From positions 1-36,583 of the forward strand of contig SXOX01000118.1 in assembly GCA_005776585.1 (NCBI GenBank): DNA of 36,583 nt. The letters run 5' to 3'. Numbering within the stretch: position 1 is the stretch's first letter; each line of letters starts with the position of its first letter. The DNA is from Pseudomonadota bacterium. Lineage in GTDB: Bacteria > Myxococcota_A > UBA9042 > GCA-2863065. A program made the translations under genes and the position numbers. The notes beneath the pieces were generated by a model. It was not told the DNA's origin. It did no database searches and saw only the letters and a list, made by a program, of their open reading frames with translations. Positions 17,056 through 25,882 of this stretch are shown one piece after another.

Positions 17056-19899
17056 TCACTGAAGCTCGATAGGAACGGTCAACCACGCCTGACGGGTCGC
17101 GTCGTGCACGAGCCGCACCTCGCCAAAACCGACATAGCCCTCGGGGATCTGCGGCAGCTCATGGGCAAACGTGAGGCGAATCGTCTTGGGGACGTCGGGG
17201 AACAGACGCAGCCCGTTTCCTCCGGAGACGACGATCGGGCTCTTGCGCCGCAGGGTCTCGGTGACCTCGAGGGTCCACTTGGGGCCACCCTCACGTGCGA
17301 GCCCGCCGCGCACCACGAGCCGGTAGCGACCGGGGCCGCGATTGGGGACGGAGACCTCGAGCCGCCCGAAGTTGAAGCCGCCCTTGTGCACGATCTCGCC
17401 CGACGGCGCGTGGACGAGCACCGCGACGTCGGTGAAGCGCGCGTAGTGCGTCGGGGAGAGCGTGAGGACCAGATCGACCGAGGACACATCACCGTTCATG
17501 GAGAACGTGTGCTCGGCCTGATCGCCGTCGACTTTGAGGCTATGCGTCCGCCGAAAGCCGATGAGGGAGCCGCTCGCGGAGCCGTCGAAGACGTCGTCGT
17601 AGCGATTGGTGACGACGAGATCGGCTCGCGGGTTCTCCCCGGCGGAGCTGCGGGCGCGGGTGAGCGGCGCTGCCTCGAGGCCGTGAAACGCGACGTCGAG
17701 CGTAAAGCGCGCCAGGCCCCGTGCCCGAAACGTCGAGGTCACGGCGAGCTCGTAGACACCGGGCTCGAGCGCGCGGCCTGACAGGGTCATGCGCGCGGCC
17801 TCTCCGCGTACGGCACCATTGCCGAACGTGCGGACGAGATGGCCGTTCCGGTCGAGTAGCGTCGCCGTGAGCGCATGGGGACGGGCTTCCTGGGCGGTCA
17901 GGGCGATCTCCATCTGCGTGGCGCCCGGCGGAACCAGGAGCGGATACCGCGCTACGTCTCCGGGGGCGAGGCGGGCATCGCGAATCGAGAGCGCGTAGCC
18001 GTTCGTCCGATCGAAGACGTGCGGCACGATCGCCGTCGCCCAGATGGAGAAGGCGGCCACGCCGCCGCCGTCGTCGGGGTAGGCGTCGAGGCGGCCGACG
18101 TGCACGCCGGGCTTGGTCACCGCGCGCTTGTCGAACCACAGGCTGACGCTGCCGTGCCCCTCGCCGATGAGCCGAAGCGAGCCCCGGTCGGTGCGAAGCC
18201 ACGGCGTCTCGGTGCGGAATGTGATGAGCTGCTGGAAGCCGTCTTTGTGCTTGCGCGCCGACTCGGTCAGGTGCGCAGCGACGTGGACCTCGTGACCCAC
18301 GCCGGGGTCGGGCAGCCACGTGCCGGCTCGGAAGTAGGCCGCCTGCCCTTGCCCGTTCGGGCTCGTCGGGACCTGCGTGTCGAGCTCGTAGTGGAGCACC
18401 TGAAACGGCTCGTCGTGGCGGGCCAGGTCGCGGACGAGCTTCAAGGCGCGCTCGGCGTCTGGCAGGCCGGCACCCTGGTCGAGCGGCCCATAGCCGGCGA
18501 TGGGGCGTGCGCTGCCGATCACGGCCCGACGCAAGGTGCCACCGGTGAACTTGACCTTGTCGTGAGTCGCCGCGCTCGCAAGCAGCGCCAGGAGCCCCGC
18601 GATCTGCGGTGAGGCCATCGACGTTCCGGCCTTGATGTCGCCCACGTCCCACGGCGGAGTCGAGGCCGAGGCCACACCGGGGGCGATGACGTCGGGCTTC
18701 GGGATCTCGCCCCCCCGCGACGAGAACGGGAAGATGCGATCCCGGTCGAGCGCGGCGCCAAAGAGCGTCGCGGCGGACTCGCGCGGGAGGAGCGCGCCCG
18801 CCACGAGCGCCATCTTGGAGCCGGCCGGTGTGCCGATGCTGCCGATGCCCGGCCCCTCGTTGCCGGCGGAGACCGCCGCCGAGAGCAGCGGATAGCGGCC
18901 GAGCACCTCGTCGAGGGTCTCGTCGATGTCGCTCTTGCCCTTGAGCTCGGAGCCGATGCCATAAGAGAGGTTCACGATGACGGGCGTCCCGTGGTCCTGG
19001 CTCCACTTTCCGGCAAACTCGATGGCGCGCCGCATGGACTCGGTAGTCGTGGCCCCCCCCGCCAGCGTGTTGTCGCCAATCTTGAGCGACATGACCTGCG
19101 CTCCGGGGGCGATGCCGTCGAAGCCCGACCGCCCCATGAGCCCGTGCCCGGCGGCGATGCCGGCGACATGGGTGCCGTGGCCGCCATCGTCGAAGTGGAG
19201 CTCGATGCGCGACAGGCTCGGGTCGAGGTAGAGCGCGAAGGCCGCGGGCGCGCGGTCGAACTCCGGATCGCGCACGGTGAACGCGAACGTCTCCTGAGCG
19301 ACCTCGAACGAGCGGAGCGGCCGTGCCCCCGTGAGGTCGCCGTTGCCGTCGAGGTCCACGTACGCGACCGGGCCCTTGCCCTTGCCCTTGGGACGAAACA
19401 CGAGGACGGCAAAGGCATCGCGATCGTGTCCGTTCTTGTTGAGGTCGGTGACCTGGCTCTCCCTGAAGCGCGACTCGTGGACGAAGCCTAGACGGAAGCC
19501 CTTCTCACCGTCCTCGGGCTGGTCGGGCAGCGACTCGAAGCCGCGCACCTTCCCATCGGCGACCGCGAGCCACCGGACGCCGTCAATCACCTTGGCCGAG
19601 GGCGTGGCGAGGTCGATCTCGCCCTGCGCGGAGAAGTCGCGCGCGACGATGACCTTGGGCTTGCCGTCGGTCGTGGTCCGCAAGCCGGCGACGCCCATGT
19701 CGACCCCGGTGTCGCACACGGCGATGACGGCACCGCGCCCGTCCCACGTCGGGTGTCGCTCACGAAATGCGGCGGCGCCAATGGCGCGCGTGTCCAGCAC
19801 GGCGTCGAATCGGCCGCCAGGCGGCTCGGCTCCCGAGTCGAACGGCGCACAAAGGGCGACAAGCAAGGCAAGATGGCAGGCGTTGGAGTGCTGGCTCAC
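17056..19899 (-). CDS. tripeptidyl-peptidase II-like subtilase (S8 family)
   Basis: A 947-residue secreted serine protease. Residues 1-24 are a signal peptide. The triad is Asp63 (VCDTGVDMG), His241 (DGGHGTHVAGIAAG) and Ser427 (AGTSMASPQIAG), with oxyanion Asn347 (SAGNEGPG). The roughly 175-residue insertion between Asp and His is the hallmark of TPPII/pyrolysin-type subtilases. Within it are two EF-hand-like loops, TDLNKNGHDRD (about 151-161) and VDLDGNGDLTG (about 181-191), which probably bind calcium. The 450-residue C-terminal part is beta-rich, as in this group. The start is GTG 19899. It is probably an exported protein-degrading enzyme. Confidence 0.9.
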   Translation of the reverse strand: MSQHSNACHLALLVALCAPFDSGAEPPGGRFDAVLDTRAIGAAAFRERHPTWDGRGAVIAVCDTGVDMGVAGLRTTTDGKPKVIVARDFSAQGEIDLATPSAKVIDGVRWLAVADGKVRGFESLPDQPEDGEKGFRLGFVHESRFRESQVTDLNKNGHDRDAFAVLVFRPKGKGKGPVAYVDLDGNGDLTGARPLRSFEVAQETFAFTVRDPEFDRAPAAFALYLDPSLSRIELHFDDGGHGTHVAGIAAGHGLMGRSGFDGIAPGAQVMSLKIGDNTLAGGATTTESMRRAIEFAGKWSQDHGTPVIVNLSYGIGSELKGKSDIDETLDEVLGRYPLLSAAVSAGNEGPGIGSIGTPAGSKMALVAGALLPRESAATLFGAALDRDRIFPFSSRGGEIPKPDVIAPGVASASTPPWDVGDIKAGTSMASPQIAGLLALLASAATHDKVKFTGGTLRRAVIGSARPIAGYGPLDQGAGLPDAERALKLVRDLARHDEPFQVLHYELDTQVPTSPNGQGQAAYFRAGTWLPDPGVGHEVHVAAHLTESARKHKDGFQQLITFRTETPWLRTDRGSLRLIGEGHGSVSLWFDKRAVTKPGVHVGRLDAYPDDGGGVAAFSIWATAIVPHVFDRTNGYALSIRDARLAPGDVARYPLLVPPGATQMEIALTAQEARPHALTATLLDRNGHLVRTFGNGAVRGEAARMTLSGRALEPGVYELAVTSTFRARGLARFTLDVAFHGLEAAPLTRARSSAGENPRADLVVTNRYDDVFDGSASGSLIGFRRTHSLKVDGDQAEHTFSMNGDVSSVDLVLTLSPTHYARFTDVAVLVHAPSGEIVHKGGFNFGRLEVSVPNRGPGRYRLVVRGGLAREGGPKWTLEVTETLRRKSPIVVSGGNGLRLFPDVPKTIRLTFAHELPQIPEGYVGFGEVRLVHDATRQAWLTVPIELQ

Positions 19900-19931
19900 G
19901 ATCGCGAGACGCTATCAGAATTCGGGGCGCC

Positions 19932-20459
19932 TCAGAACCCGTGGTCGAGCGGCTGCGGCGGGCCTCCAACGGTGAGCGATCGCGCCATAAAGAGCACGTC
20001 GTGCCATTGACCGAGCTTGAACCCGCACTCGGGAAAGACGCCGACGGCGCGAAATCCGGTCGCCTTGTGGAGCCGGACGGACGCTTCGTTGGGCAGCGTG
20101 ATCCCAGCGACCAACAGGTGAAAACCGGCGGAGACGCAGCTCTCGACGAGTGCCGCGTACAGCTGACGACCAACGCCGTGGCCTTGCACGTCCGAGACGA
20201 CGTAGATGCCCGTCTCGGCCGTCCAGGCGTAGGCGTCGCGTTCGCGCCAACGCCCGGCCTTGGCGTAGCCCAGAAAGCGCCCGCCCTCCTCGGCGACGAG
20301 AAACGGGTAGCGGTGCCGGCTCTCGCGCCAATGCGACTCGATCATGCCGGCATTCGTCTCGGCGTTCGAGAAGTGGATGGCTGTCTCGCGAATGTAGAGG
20401 TTGGTGAGGGCCGCGATCTCGGGGAAGTCTGCGGGCTGGACGGGTCGGAGGTTGAGCAT
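19932..20459 (-). CDS. GNAT N-acetyltransferase, phosphinothricin acetyltransferase-like
   Basis: 175 residues, the usual size for a single-domain GNAT. It starts MLNLRPVQPADFPEIAALTN and has the acetyl-CoA loop DVQGHGVGRQLY (Q-x-x-G-x-G pattern), LPNEASVRLHKATGF and a PAT-like ending GQWHDVLFMARSL. Relatives acetylate phosphinothricin, methionine sulfone or related amines; the actual substrate cannot be read from sequence. ATG 20459 was chosen because the beta-1 strand begins immediately after it. It lies 17 bases after the GT2 fusion gene, likely in the same transcript. Confidence 0.85.
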   Translation of the reverse strand: MLNLRPVQPADFPEIAALTNLYIRETAIHFSNAETNAGMIESHWRESRHRYPFLVAEEGGRFLGYAKAGRWRERDAYAWTAETGIYVVSDVQGHGVGRQLYAALVESCVSAGFHLLVAGITLPNEASVRLHKATGFRAVGVFPECGFKLGQWHDVLFMARSLTVGGPPQPLDHGF

Positions 20460-20476
20460 GCCCTCAGAGTAGCGTG

Positions 20477-21469
20477 TCAGGCAGCGCAGGTGAACGTCTC
20501 GCCCTCGACCTCGCCGCGCGCGAGGAGCCACGCACGGATCTCGGCGCGCGCGCCGGGGATCCCGACGGCGCTGACAATCAGCGCGCCGTCGTGCGGCAAC
20601 GCGGTCGTGGCCACGATCGGCCGGTCGCCGCGGCGAAAGCCCCCGATCTTGCGGGGGTCGGCGTCTACGAAGCCGTGAATCGGGACGTGCTCGGCCACGA
20701 GCGCCCGCGCGAGTCGGCGTCCATCCCGGCCCGCTCCGACGATCCAGACGCCACGGTCGCGGCACAGCGGCGCGAGATACCGCGCCTTGAGCGGCGCGAA
20801 CGTCGCGGTGGCGTAGCTCGGATGAACGCGGGTCAGGCGGCCACCGGAGTCGAACCACCGGGTGAGCACCTCGGGCAGGACCGCGATGCGGTGGCCCTGT
20901 GCCACGAGTCTGAGCCAGAGCTCGTAGTCCTCGGGAAACGCGCCCGCGACGTAGCCGCCGCATGCCACGACGACGTCGCGCCGCACGAGGGTCGAGGGGT
21001 TGCAGAGCGGGCTCTCGATGAAGCGGTTCCGATGCACGTCAGGCCAGTCTCCGCGCTCGTTGAGCCACGCCACGTAGCGCGCCATGCCGTCGTCGGCACC
21101 GGGTGTGCGAGCCGGATCCGGGACGTGCTCGACGTGGGTGCCGAGCGCGACGACGTCCGTCATCGCGGCGAGCGCAGCCCATTGCCGCTCGAGGCGGCGC
21201 GGGAGCATGGCGTCGTCCGCATCGAGGCGCGCGACCAGCGGAGCTCGCGCGCGCGTCAGGCCAAGGTTCGCGGCCGCCACGACCCCCAGCGGCGGACTGC
21301 GCAGCACGCGCAGCCGGACGTCGCCGAACGCTGCGCCGAGCGCGCGATCGACCGTGTCGTCGGTGGAGCCATCGTCGATGAGCAGCAACTCGAGCGCGCT
21401 GAACGACTGGCTCAAGACACTGGTGATGGCACGCGCGACGGTGCTGGCGGCGTTGCGCGCCGGGATCAC
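20477..21469 (-). CDS. GT2 glycosyltransferase fused to a Rossmann-like domain
   Basis: 330 residues. The N-terminal GT-A domain (about 1-240) has IPARNAASTVARAI, LLIDDGSTDDTVDRAL, the metal-binding RLDADDAM and PEDYELWLRLVAQGHRI, typical of family 2. The C-terminal 90 residues start WIVGAGRDGRRLARAL, a GxGxxG nucleotide-binding fold like that of PglD-type or sugar-reductase proteins. GTG 21469 is the only standard start, but it cuts off the first residues of strand beta-1 (SVVIPARN). A CTG at 21496, overlapping the upstream stop as CTGA, would give a complete domain (MSGTPALSVVIPARN) and may be the real start. Function: glycan synthesis, acceptor unknown. Confidence 0.8.
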   Translation of the reverse strand: MIPARNAASTVARAITSVLSQSFSALELLLIDDGSTDDTVDRALGAAFGDVRLRVLRSPPLGVVAAANLGLTRARAPLVARLDADDAMLPRRLERQWAALAAMTDVVALGTHVEHVPDPARTPGADDGMARYVAWLNERGDWPDVHRNRFIESPLCNPSTLVRRDVVVACGGYVAGAFPEDYELWLRLVAQGHRIAVLPEVLTRWFDSGGRLTRVHPSYATATFAPLKARYLAPLCRDRGVWIVGAGRDGRRLARALVAEHVPIHGFVDADPRKIGGFRRGDRPIVATTALPHDGALIVSAVGIPGARAEIRAWLLARGEVEGETFTCAA

Positions 21470-21492
21470 GACGGAGAGCGCCGGAGTCCCGC

Positions 21493-22905
21493 TCAGAACT
21501 TCGACTCGAGCGCGATCCGAAGGTGGGAGAGCGGTCCGAGTCGCGCGAATGTGGCCCCGTCCTGGCCCCCCAGGAACGTGCAGCCGAGCGAGAGCTTGGC
21601 GACGTCCCCATGGAGCCAGCTGACGGAGCCGCCCGCCTGGTAGCCGAGCGTCCGGGTGTCGCTGACCTCGATGGCGCCACGTGCATCGAGCTCGAGCCGC
21701 CCTTCGAGCAGCATGACGCGCACCAGCGCGAGCACGTAGTTGTGGACGTCGGATGCCTGGCGCTCGATGGGGAGCCCTCGGGCGTACTGCACATTCAAGT
21801 AGACAATGTCATCGAAGAGGTACTCGAGACCGGTGACCGCGTGAACCATGACATCATCGCCCTGCGTCCCCTGCGTCGGGAGCGGTGAGGGGACCTCCTT
21901 GATCTGCCCGAGCTTCTGCAGCTGCCGCAGCTGGGCCTCGGAGATGGAGAGCGCGTGACGCTCCGGGAAGAGCACGGCCAGCTCGACCCAGCCCGAGAGC
22001 TGACGCCAGAGCGGGCCGCGCCAGTCCACGCCGGCGAACATCAGACGGGGGTAGAGCAGTGGGACCCCGAGATCCACCCGATTCTGCGTCTGGTAGCCCG
22101 ACAGGCGCGCATCGCCCGAGGCCTGCGGGAGCGAGTCGTGGCCGCGAAAGAACGACGCCGCGAACGCGCCGACGGGGCTGTTCCACACGACGCGGGCGGC
22201 CACGCCGACGTTCTCCAGGGCCGCGGCGGGTGTCGTCGTCGGCGTCTCGATCTTGCGCACCTCGGGCGGCGTCCCGGTGGCCAGCGCGTTTAGGGTGAAG
22301 ACCTGGCCCGGGTTGCCGAGGCCCGTGAGATCGATGGCGGCGATGGGGAGCACGGCGGGCGTGAACAGCGGCAGCGCGACGACCTCGATGCGCACGGGCC
22401 CGATCGTGTAGGCGAGCTGGAGCGCCGGGCTGGCCAGTCGCTTGTCGAAGCCCGCGCCGTCCTCGAGGTCGAAGGGGTTGACCCGGTCGAGCGGGTTGAT
22501 GCCATCCGCGGTGCCCCACGCAAACCGCAGCGCGCCGATGGACAGGTCCAGGCCCCTGAGCCCGAACAGGTCACGCAGCTCGACCTTCGCCTCCTTGAGC
22601 CTCAGACTGACCGGCTGGACCTTGGCGCTGTCGCCCGTGTCGTCGAGCGTGTGAACGGTCGCGAAGTTGAGGTTCCTGACGGCGACGTCGGCCGCGATCT
22701 CGACGGTCGACGAGGGCCGCGCCTCCAGCGTGAGTCCGAAGACGTTCGTGTTCTTGAAGTCCAGAAACCGGCAGGCGTTGGCGTCTCCGCCGCAGTCGAA
22801 GAGCCCGAGCTGCAACGCGGTGTTGAGATACCCGCCAAAGTGGAGCTCACCGGCCGCCGCGCGCGCGCCGACGCAGACGAGCAGCAGCGCGACGGCCCGG
22901 CGCAT
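21493..22905 (-). CDS. DUF1302-like outer-membrane beta-barrel protein
   Basis: 470 residues with a short signal peptide (MRRAVALLLVCVGARA). Mature strands alternate, and the motif GTADGINPLDRVNPFD resembles the NP-D signature of DUF1302/alginate-export-like porins. The C-terminus, HLRIALESKF, ends in phenylalanine as expected for BAM-dependent barrels. Upstream genes encode a small lipoprotein and a LolA-like protein; DUF1302-type barrels often occur with LolA-like partners and RND lipid exporters, but no RND gene is in the window. ATG is at 22905. The predicted role, lipid or hydrophobic compound transport at the outer membrane, is inference. Confidence 0.75.
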   Translation of the reverse strand: MRRAVALLLVCVGARAAAGELHFGGYLNTALQLGLFDCGGDANACRFLDFKNTNVFGLTLEARPSSTVEIAADVAVRNLNFATVHTLDDTGDSAKVQPVSLRLKEAKVELRDLFGLRGLDLSIGALRFAWGTADGINPLDRVNPFDLEDGAGFDKRLASPALQLAYTIGPVRIEVVALPLFTPAVLPIAAIDLTGLGNPGQVFTLNALATGTPPEVRKIETPTTTPAAALENVGVAARVVWNSPVGAFAASFFRGHDSLPQASGDARLSGYQTQNRVDLGVPLLYPRLMFAGVDWRGPLWRQLSGWVELAVLFPERHALSISEAQLRQLQKLGQIKEVPSPLPTQGTQGDDVMVHAVTGLEYLFDDIVYLNVQYARGLPIERQASDVHNYVLALVRVMLLEGRLELDARGAIEVSDTRTLGYQAGGSVSWLHGDVAKLSLGCTFLGGQDGATFARLGPLSHLRIALESKF

Positions 22906-22926
22906 CGAGCGACCCCTGTGGCCCCC

Positions 22927-23544
22927 CTACTGCCGCGCGCCCTTCATCGACAGCGTCACCTTGCACGGCTCCGCCTTGGGCGTCGGACACTTCTTGTCCG
23001 CGGCGGAGGTCCACTTCGAAACGTCGATCGTCACCGCCAGATCGAGCGCATCGGCGCTTGCCGCGGTGATGTCCGCGTTGACGTTCATGTCGACGACGCA
23101 GTCACCGTAATTGGTCTTGTCGACCTGGATCCCGGTCTGCTTGGCGTCCTTGACGCTCATCTGATTGGCCGCCTTGGACTCGAGCTTGATGTCCAACGCC
23201 TTGAACGGCGCCTTGAGGTTGACCGTCAACGTCTTCGGCAGCGTGGACTGGTCCGGCAGCTCGGTCGGGGTGTCCGAGACGGCGTAAGGTTTGTCTTTCC
23301 CGTCGGGCATGAACAGCAGCTCCAGCCCGCCATCGAGGCACTCGTCCTTGACCTCGTACGTTGTCAACAGGAACTTGCCGCCCTTGAAGCCGCCGCTCGC
23401 GGCCGTGTCACCGCCCGTGGTGCTCGTCTCGGTGCCCGTCGTCGCCTTGCCGGCATCCGCCGCGCTGTCGGAGGCCTTGCAGCTCAGACCGAGCGCGCTG
23501 GCCGTGATGACGACCGCTCCACTCATCCATCCCAATCGACGCAT
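22927..23544 (-). CDS. small lipoprotein
   Basis: 205 residues. ATG 23544 has a strong GGAGG six bases upstream; the signal peptide MRRLGWMSGAVVITASALGL ends at a lipobox cysteine (GLSC). An Ala/Thr/Gly-rich linker (about 22-50) is followed by a compact domain with four cysteines (KDECLDGG, GDCVVDMN, KKCPTPKAEPC) and strand-like stretches, probably disulfide-bonded in the periplasm or outer membrane. No known family. It lies between the LolA-like and barrel genes in the same direction, which suggests a shared envelope role. A 99-base gap separates it from the LolA-like gene. Confidence 0.78.
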   Translation of the reverse strand: MRRLGWMSGAVVITASALGLSCKASDSAADAGKATTGTETSTTGGDTAASGGFKGGKFLLTTYEVKDECLDGGLELLFMPDGKDKPYAVSDTPTELPDQSTLPKTLTVNLKAPFKALDIKLESKAANQMSVKDAKQTGIQVDKTNYGDCVVDMNVNADITAASADALDLAVTIDVSKWTSAADKKCPTPKAEPCKVTLSMKGARQ

Positions 23545-23643
23545 CGTGTCCTCCACCCGTGTTCTTCCCGTGGTCAATGCACACCAGAGCCAAGTACCCG
23601 GCGAAGCTAACTCCGCCGCCGACGCACCGCAAGCGTTCCGCGG

Positions 23644-24360
23644 CTAGGGAGCCCGCGTCAGCGATCGCTCGGTGAAGTCGTCGGCGCTCAGGCCGATGTC
23701 GAAGCGCACTTCCGTGATCTTGGCGGTGGTCCGCTTCTGAGCGGCCGGCTCGTCGATCTCGATGCGGTGAGCGAGCGTGTAGGCGCCGGCGGCCCGAAAG
23801 TCGGACATGGCGATGGCGCGGAGCACCGCTCCTGACGCGTCCAGGAGCTCGACCTTGGCGACGAGGTGATCCGCCTTGCGCACCGTGAGCCGAATCGAGG
23901 CGTGCTTGTGCTCCCCGGGCTGCTTGGGGACGAGCTTGAGCGTGATGACGTCCGTGGCCTCGGAGAGCACCGATGGGGTGTAGTCGTCCGAGAAACGGAC
24001 GCGTGCCAGATCGCCAATGGAGAACCCGGTCCCCATGAAGGCCTCGCCGCCCTCCTTGCCGACGATGCGGCGGACGCGCTTGTACGCCGGAAGGTAGAGC
24101 ATGGTCTGCCCTGGCTCGGGCACCAGGATGCCGGTGCCTCGCAGGCGCGCGGGATCCAGGAACTTGACCATGCGGCTCCGGGTCCCGAGTTGCCACAGCT
24201 TGAGCGTGCGCTGAAGGGGCTCACCGGCGCGCTCGACGACCTCGACGGACAGGACGATGACGGCGTCTTTGGCGCGGCTACCGGCGCGGTCCACCTCCGC
24301 CAGGGTGCCTTCGGGCGGCACAGCGGCCGTGCTTGCCAGAACCAGGAGGGCAGCGAGCAT
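23644..24360 (-). CDS. LolA-like outer-membrane lipoprotein-sorting family protein
   Basis: 238 residues with signal peptide MLAALLVLASTAAVP. The mature sequence has the pattern of the LolA-like family that usually accompanies RND/MMPL exporters: KLWQLGTRSRMVKFLDPA, LRGTGILVPE, TMLYLPAYKRVRRI and AFMGTGFSIGDLARV. Such proteins form an open half-barrel that carries a lipid across the periplasm. Its ATG lies one base after the pcnB stop (TGAGATG), so it is translationally coupled. With the DUF1302-like barrel and small lipoprotein downstream it may form a lipid-trafficking unit (inference). Confidence 0.83.
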   Translation of the reverse strand: MLAALLVLASTAAVPPEGTLAEVDRAGSRAKDAVIVLSVEVVERAGEPLQRTLKLWQLGTRSRMVKFLDPARLRGTGILVPEPGQTMLYLPAYKRVRRIVGKEGGEAFMGTGFSIGDLARVRFSDDYTPSVLSEATDVITLKLVPKQPGEHKHASIRLTVRKADHLVAKVELLDASGAVLRAIAMSDFRAAGAYTLAHRIEIDEPAAQKRTTAKITEVRFDIGLSADDFTERSLTRAP

Positions 24361-24361
24361 C

Positions 24362-25873
24362 TCAGGGGGCGCTCTGGCCGCGATTACGGCCGCGGCGACG
24401 GCGCCCACGCGGCCGCTGTGCGCCGGGGGGCGGAGCGTCGGATCCGTCGTCGTCGAACTCGGGCACCTCGCCGGCGCCATTGGGCACCCAGGACATGCCG
24501 AGCTCCACGCCCAGCTCTCGCCAGCGCTCGTACGTCTCTCTCGGGACGAGGCCCTGCCGCTCGTGCATCCGCAGCAGCGTAAGCGCTTGCGGTAAAGCCG
24601 CGCGCTCGCCGGTGGACAGCCGAATTCGGCGCTTGGTCGACCCGGGCGCCATCATGCGGCCCAGGGTGGACAGGACCGACCGCATCCGCTGCCGATGCCG
24701 AATGGGCACGTGCATGCGCACGCCGATGGGGCGAAACCACTCGTCGACAGCGACCCCCCAGGAGGGCCCGGGGGTGAGCTCGGCCACGGCGACCACGCGG
24801 AGCGCGAGGGGATAATAAATCGTCGTCACAAGAAAATCACGCGGCAGGCCGCCGTGCGCAAGGCCGAGGCGATCGATGGTCGCGAGGTGCCCGTCGTAGA
24901 TCTCGCGCTGCTCGGCACGAAACTCCGCGACCTCCGGCAGCACGACCTCGAGGACGCCAGCGTCCGCCATGACCTCGAAGGCGCGCGTGGCGTGGGTGCA
25001 CTCGGCGATGCGATAGAGTTCCTCGGTGACGCGAGGGATGGGGCACTTCAAGATGTCCGGCGCGACCGTGCGCATGGCCCGCCAGGCCTCGTCCTCGACG
25101 TGAAAGCCGAGCCGCGCTGCGAACTTGACGGCGCGCAGGATGCGCACGGGATCCTCGCGAAACCGCTGCTCGGCGGGCCCGATGGTGCGGATGATGCCGT
25201 GGCGCAGGTCCTCGTAGCCGTTGACGTGGTCGATGACGCGCTCGGCGATGGGATCATAGAAGAGCCCGTTGACCGTGAAGTCCCGCGACTGCGCGTCCTG
25301 CTCGGGCGTCCCGAAGTTGTTGGCGCGGACGACGAGCAAATCGTCGGAGACGAGCTTGGCGTCATCGCCCTCGGTGTCGCCCTCGGTGTCACCCTCGGCA
25401 CCGTCGGCGTCGTCTGCGGCACCGTCGGCGTCGTCTGTGGCCTCGTCCTCGACGCCCACCATGTCGTCGTCACCGGCCAGCGGCTCTGGCAGCCGCTGTG
25501 GCGCCAGTCGCTCCAGCGCGTCCGCCGGCAGACCCAGCTGATCGGGCGACGCCTCCGCCCCCTCGCCCGCGCCGCCACGAAACGTGGCGACCTCGATGAT
25601 CTTGGCCCCGAAGTGGATGTGCGCCAGCCGAAAGCGACGACCGATGAGACGGCAGTTGCGGAAGACGCGCTTGACCTGGTTCGGGGTGGCCTCAGTCCCG
25701 ACATCGAAGTCCTTGGGGCGGCGACCGAGCAGGATGTCACGGACACAGCCGCCCACGAGGCAGGTGAAGAAGCCGGCCTCCTGGAGCCGCCGCACCACGA
25801 ACAGCGCGTCGGGGTCGATCTGATGTCGCGGCAAGGTGACAGGAAGGGTGGGCGTGAGGCGGGACGAACCCAT
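24362..25873 (-). CDS. pcnB: poly(A) polymerase I-type nucleotidyltransferase
   Basis: 503 residues, class II polymerase-beta nucleotidyltransferase that adds 3' A tails to RNA. The head domain has LVGGCVRDILLGR (about 39-51) and KDFDVGTEATP with Asp55 and Asp57; NNFGTPEQDAQSRDFTVN (about 185-202) is the PcnB-specific pattern, arguing against CCA-adding activity. The neck contains FREDPVRILRAVKFAARLGF. Unusual features are an acidic insertion of about 60 residues (about 105-178) between the catalytic strands, with DADGAAD and GDTE repeats, and a basic C-terminal tail RPRGRRRRGRNRGQ. ATG 25873 is only 10 bases from a predicted -10 and has no ribosome-binding site. Confidence 0.9.
   Translation of the reverse strand: MGSSRLTPTLPVTLPRHQIDPDALFVVRRLQEAGFFTCLVGGCVRDILLGRRPKDFDVGTEATPNQVKRVFRNCRLIGRRFRLAHIHFGAKIIEVATFRGGAGEGAEASPDQLGLPADALERLAPQRLPEPLAGDDDMVGVEDEATDDADGAADDADGAEGDTEGDTEGDDAKLVSDDLLVVRANNFGTPEQDAQSRDFTVNGLFYDPIAERVIDHVNGYEDLRHGIIRTIGPAEQRFREDPVRILRAVKFAARLGFHVEDEAWRAMRTVAPDILKCPIPRVTEELYRIAECTHATRAFEVMADAGVLEVVLPEVAEFRAEQREIYDGHLATIDRLGLAHGGLPRDFLVTTIYYPLALRVVAVAELTPGPSWGVAVDEWFRPIGVRMHVPIRHRQRMRSVLSTLGRMMAPGSTKRRIRLSTGERAALPQALTLLRMHERQGLVPRETYERWRELGVELGMSWVPNGAGEVPEFDDDGSDAPPPGAQRPRGRRRRGRNRGQSAP
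25369..25438. repeat. tandem repeats encoding the acidic insertion of pcnB
   Basis: Two 12-base units (25369-25380, 25381-25392; CCTCGGTGTC(G/A)C) encode GDTE repeats, and two near-identical 21-base units (25397-25417, 25418-25438; starting GGCACCGTCGG, one mismatch at the last base) encode a seven-residue DDADGA(A/E) repeat. Both periods are multiples of three. The near-identity suggests recent slippage expansion. Confidence 0.85.
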
Positions 25874-25882
25874 GGGGGCGAA

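Noticed and set aside
24362-25873. CCA-adding tRNA nucleotidyltransferase instead of poly(A) polymerase
   Set aside because: The FGTPEQDAQSRDFTVN region and length fit PcnB. However, tRNA-Leu here lacks an encoded CCA, so a CCA-adding enzyme must exist elsewhere.
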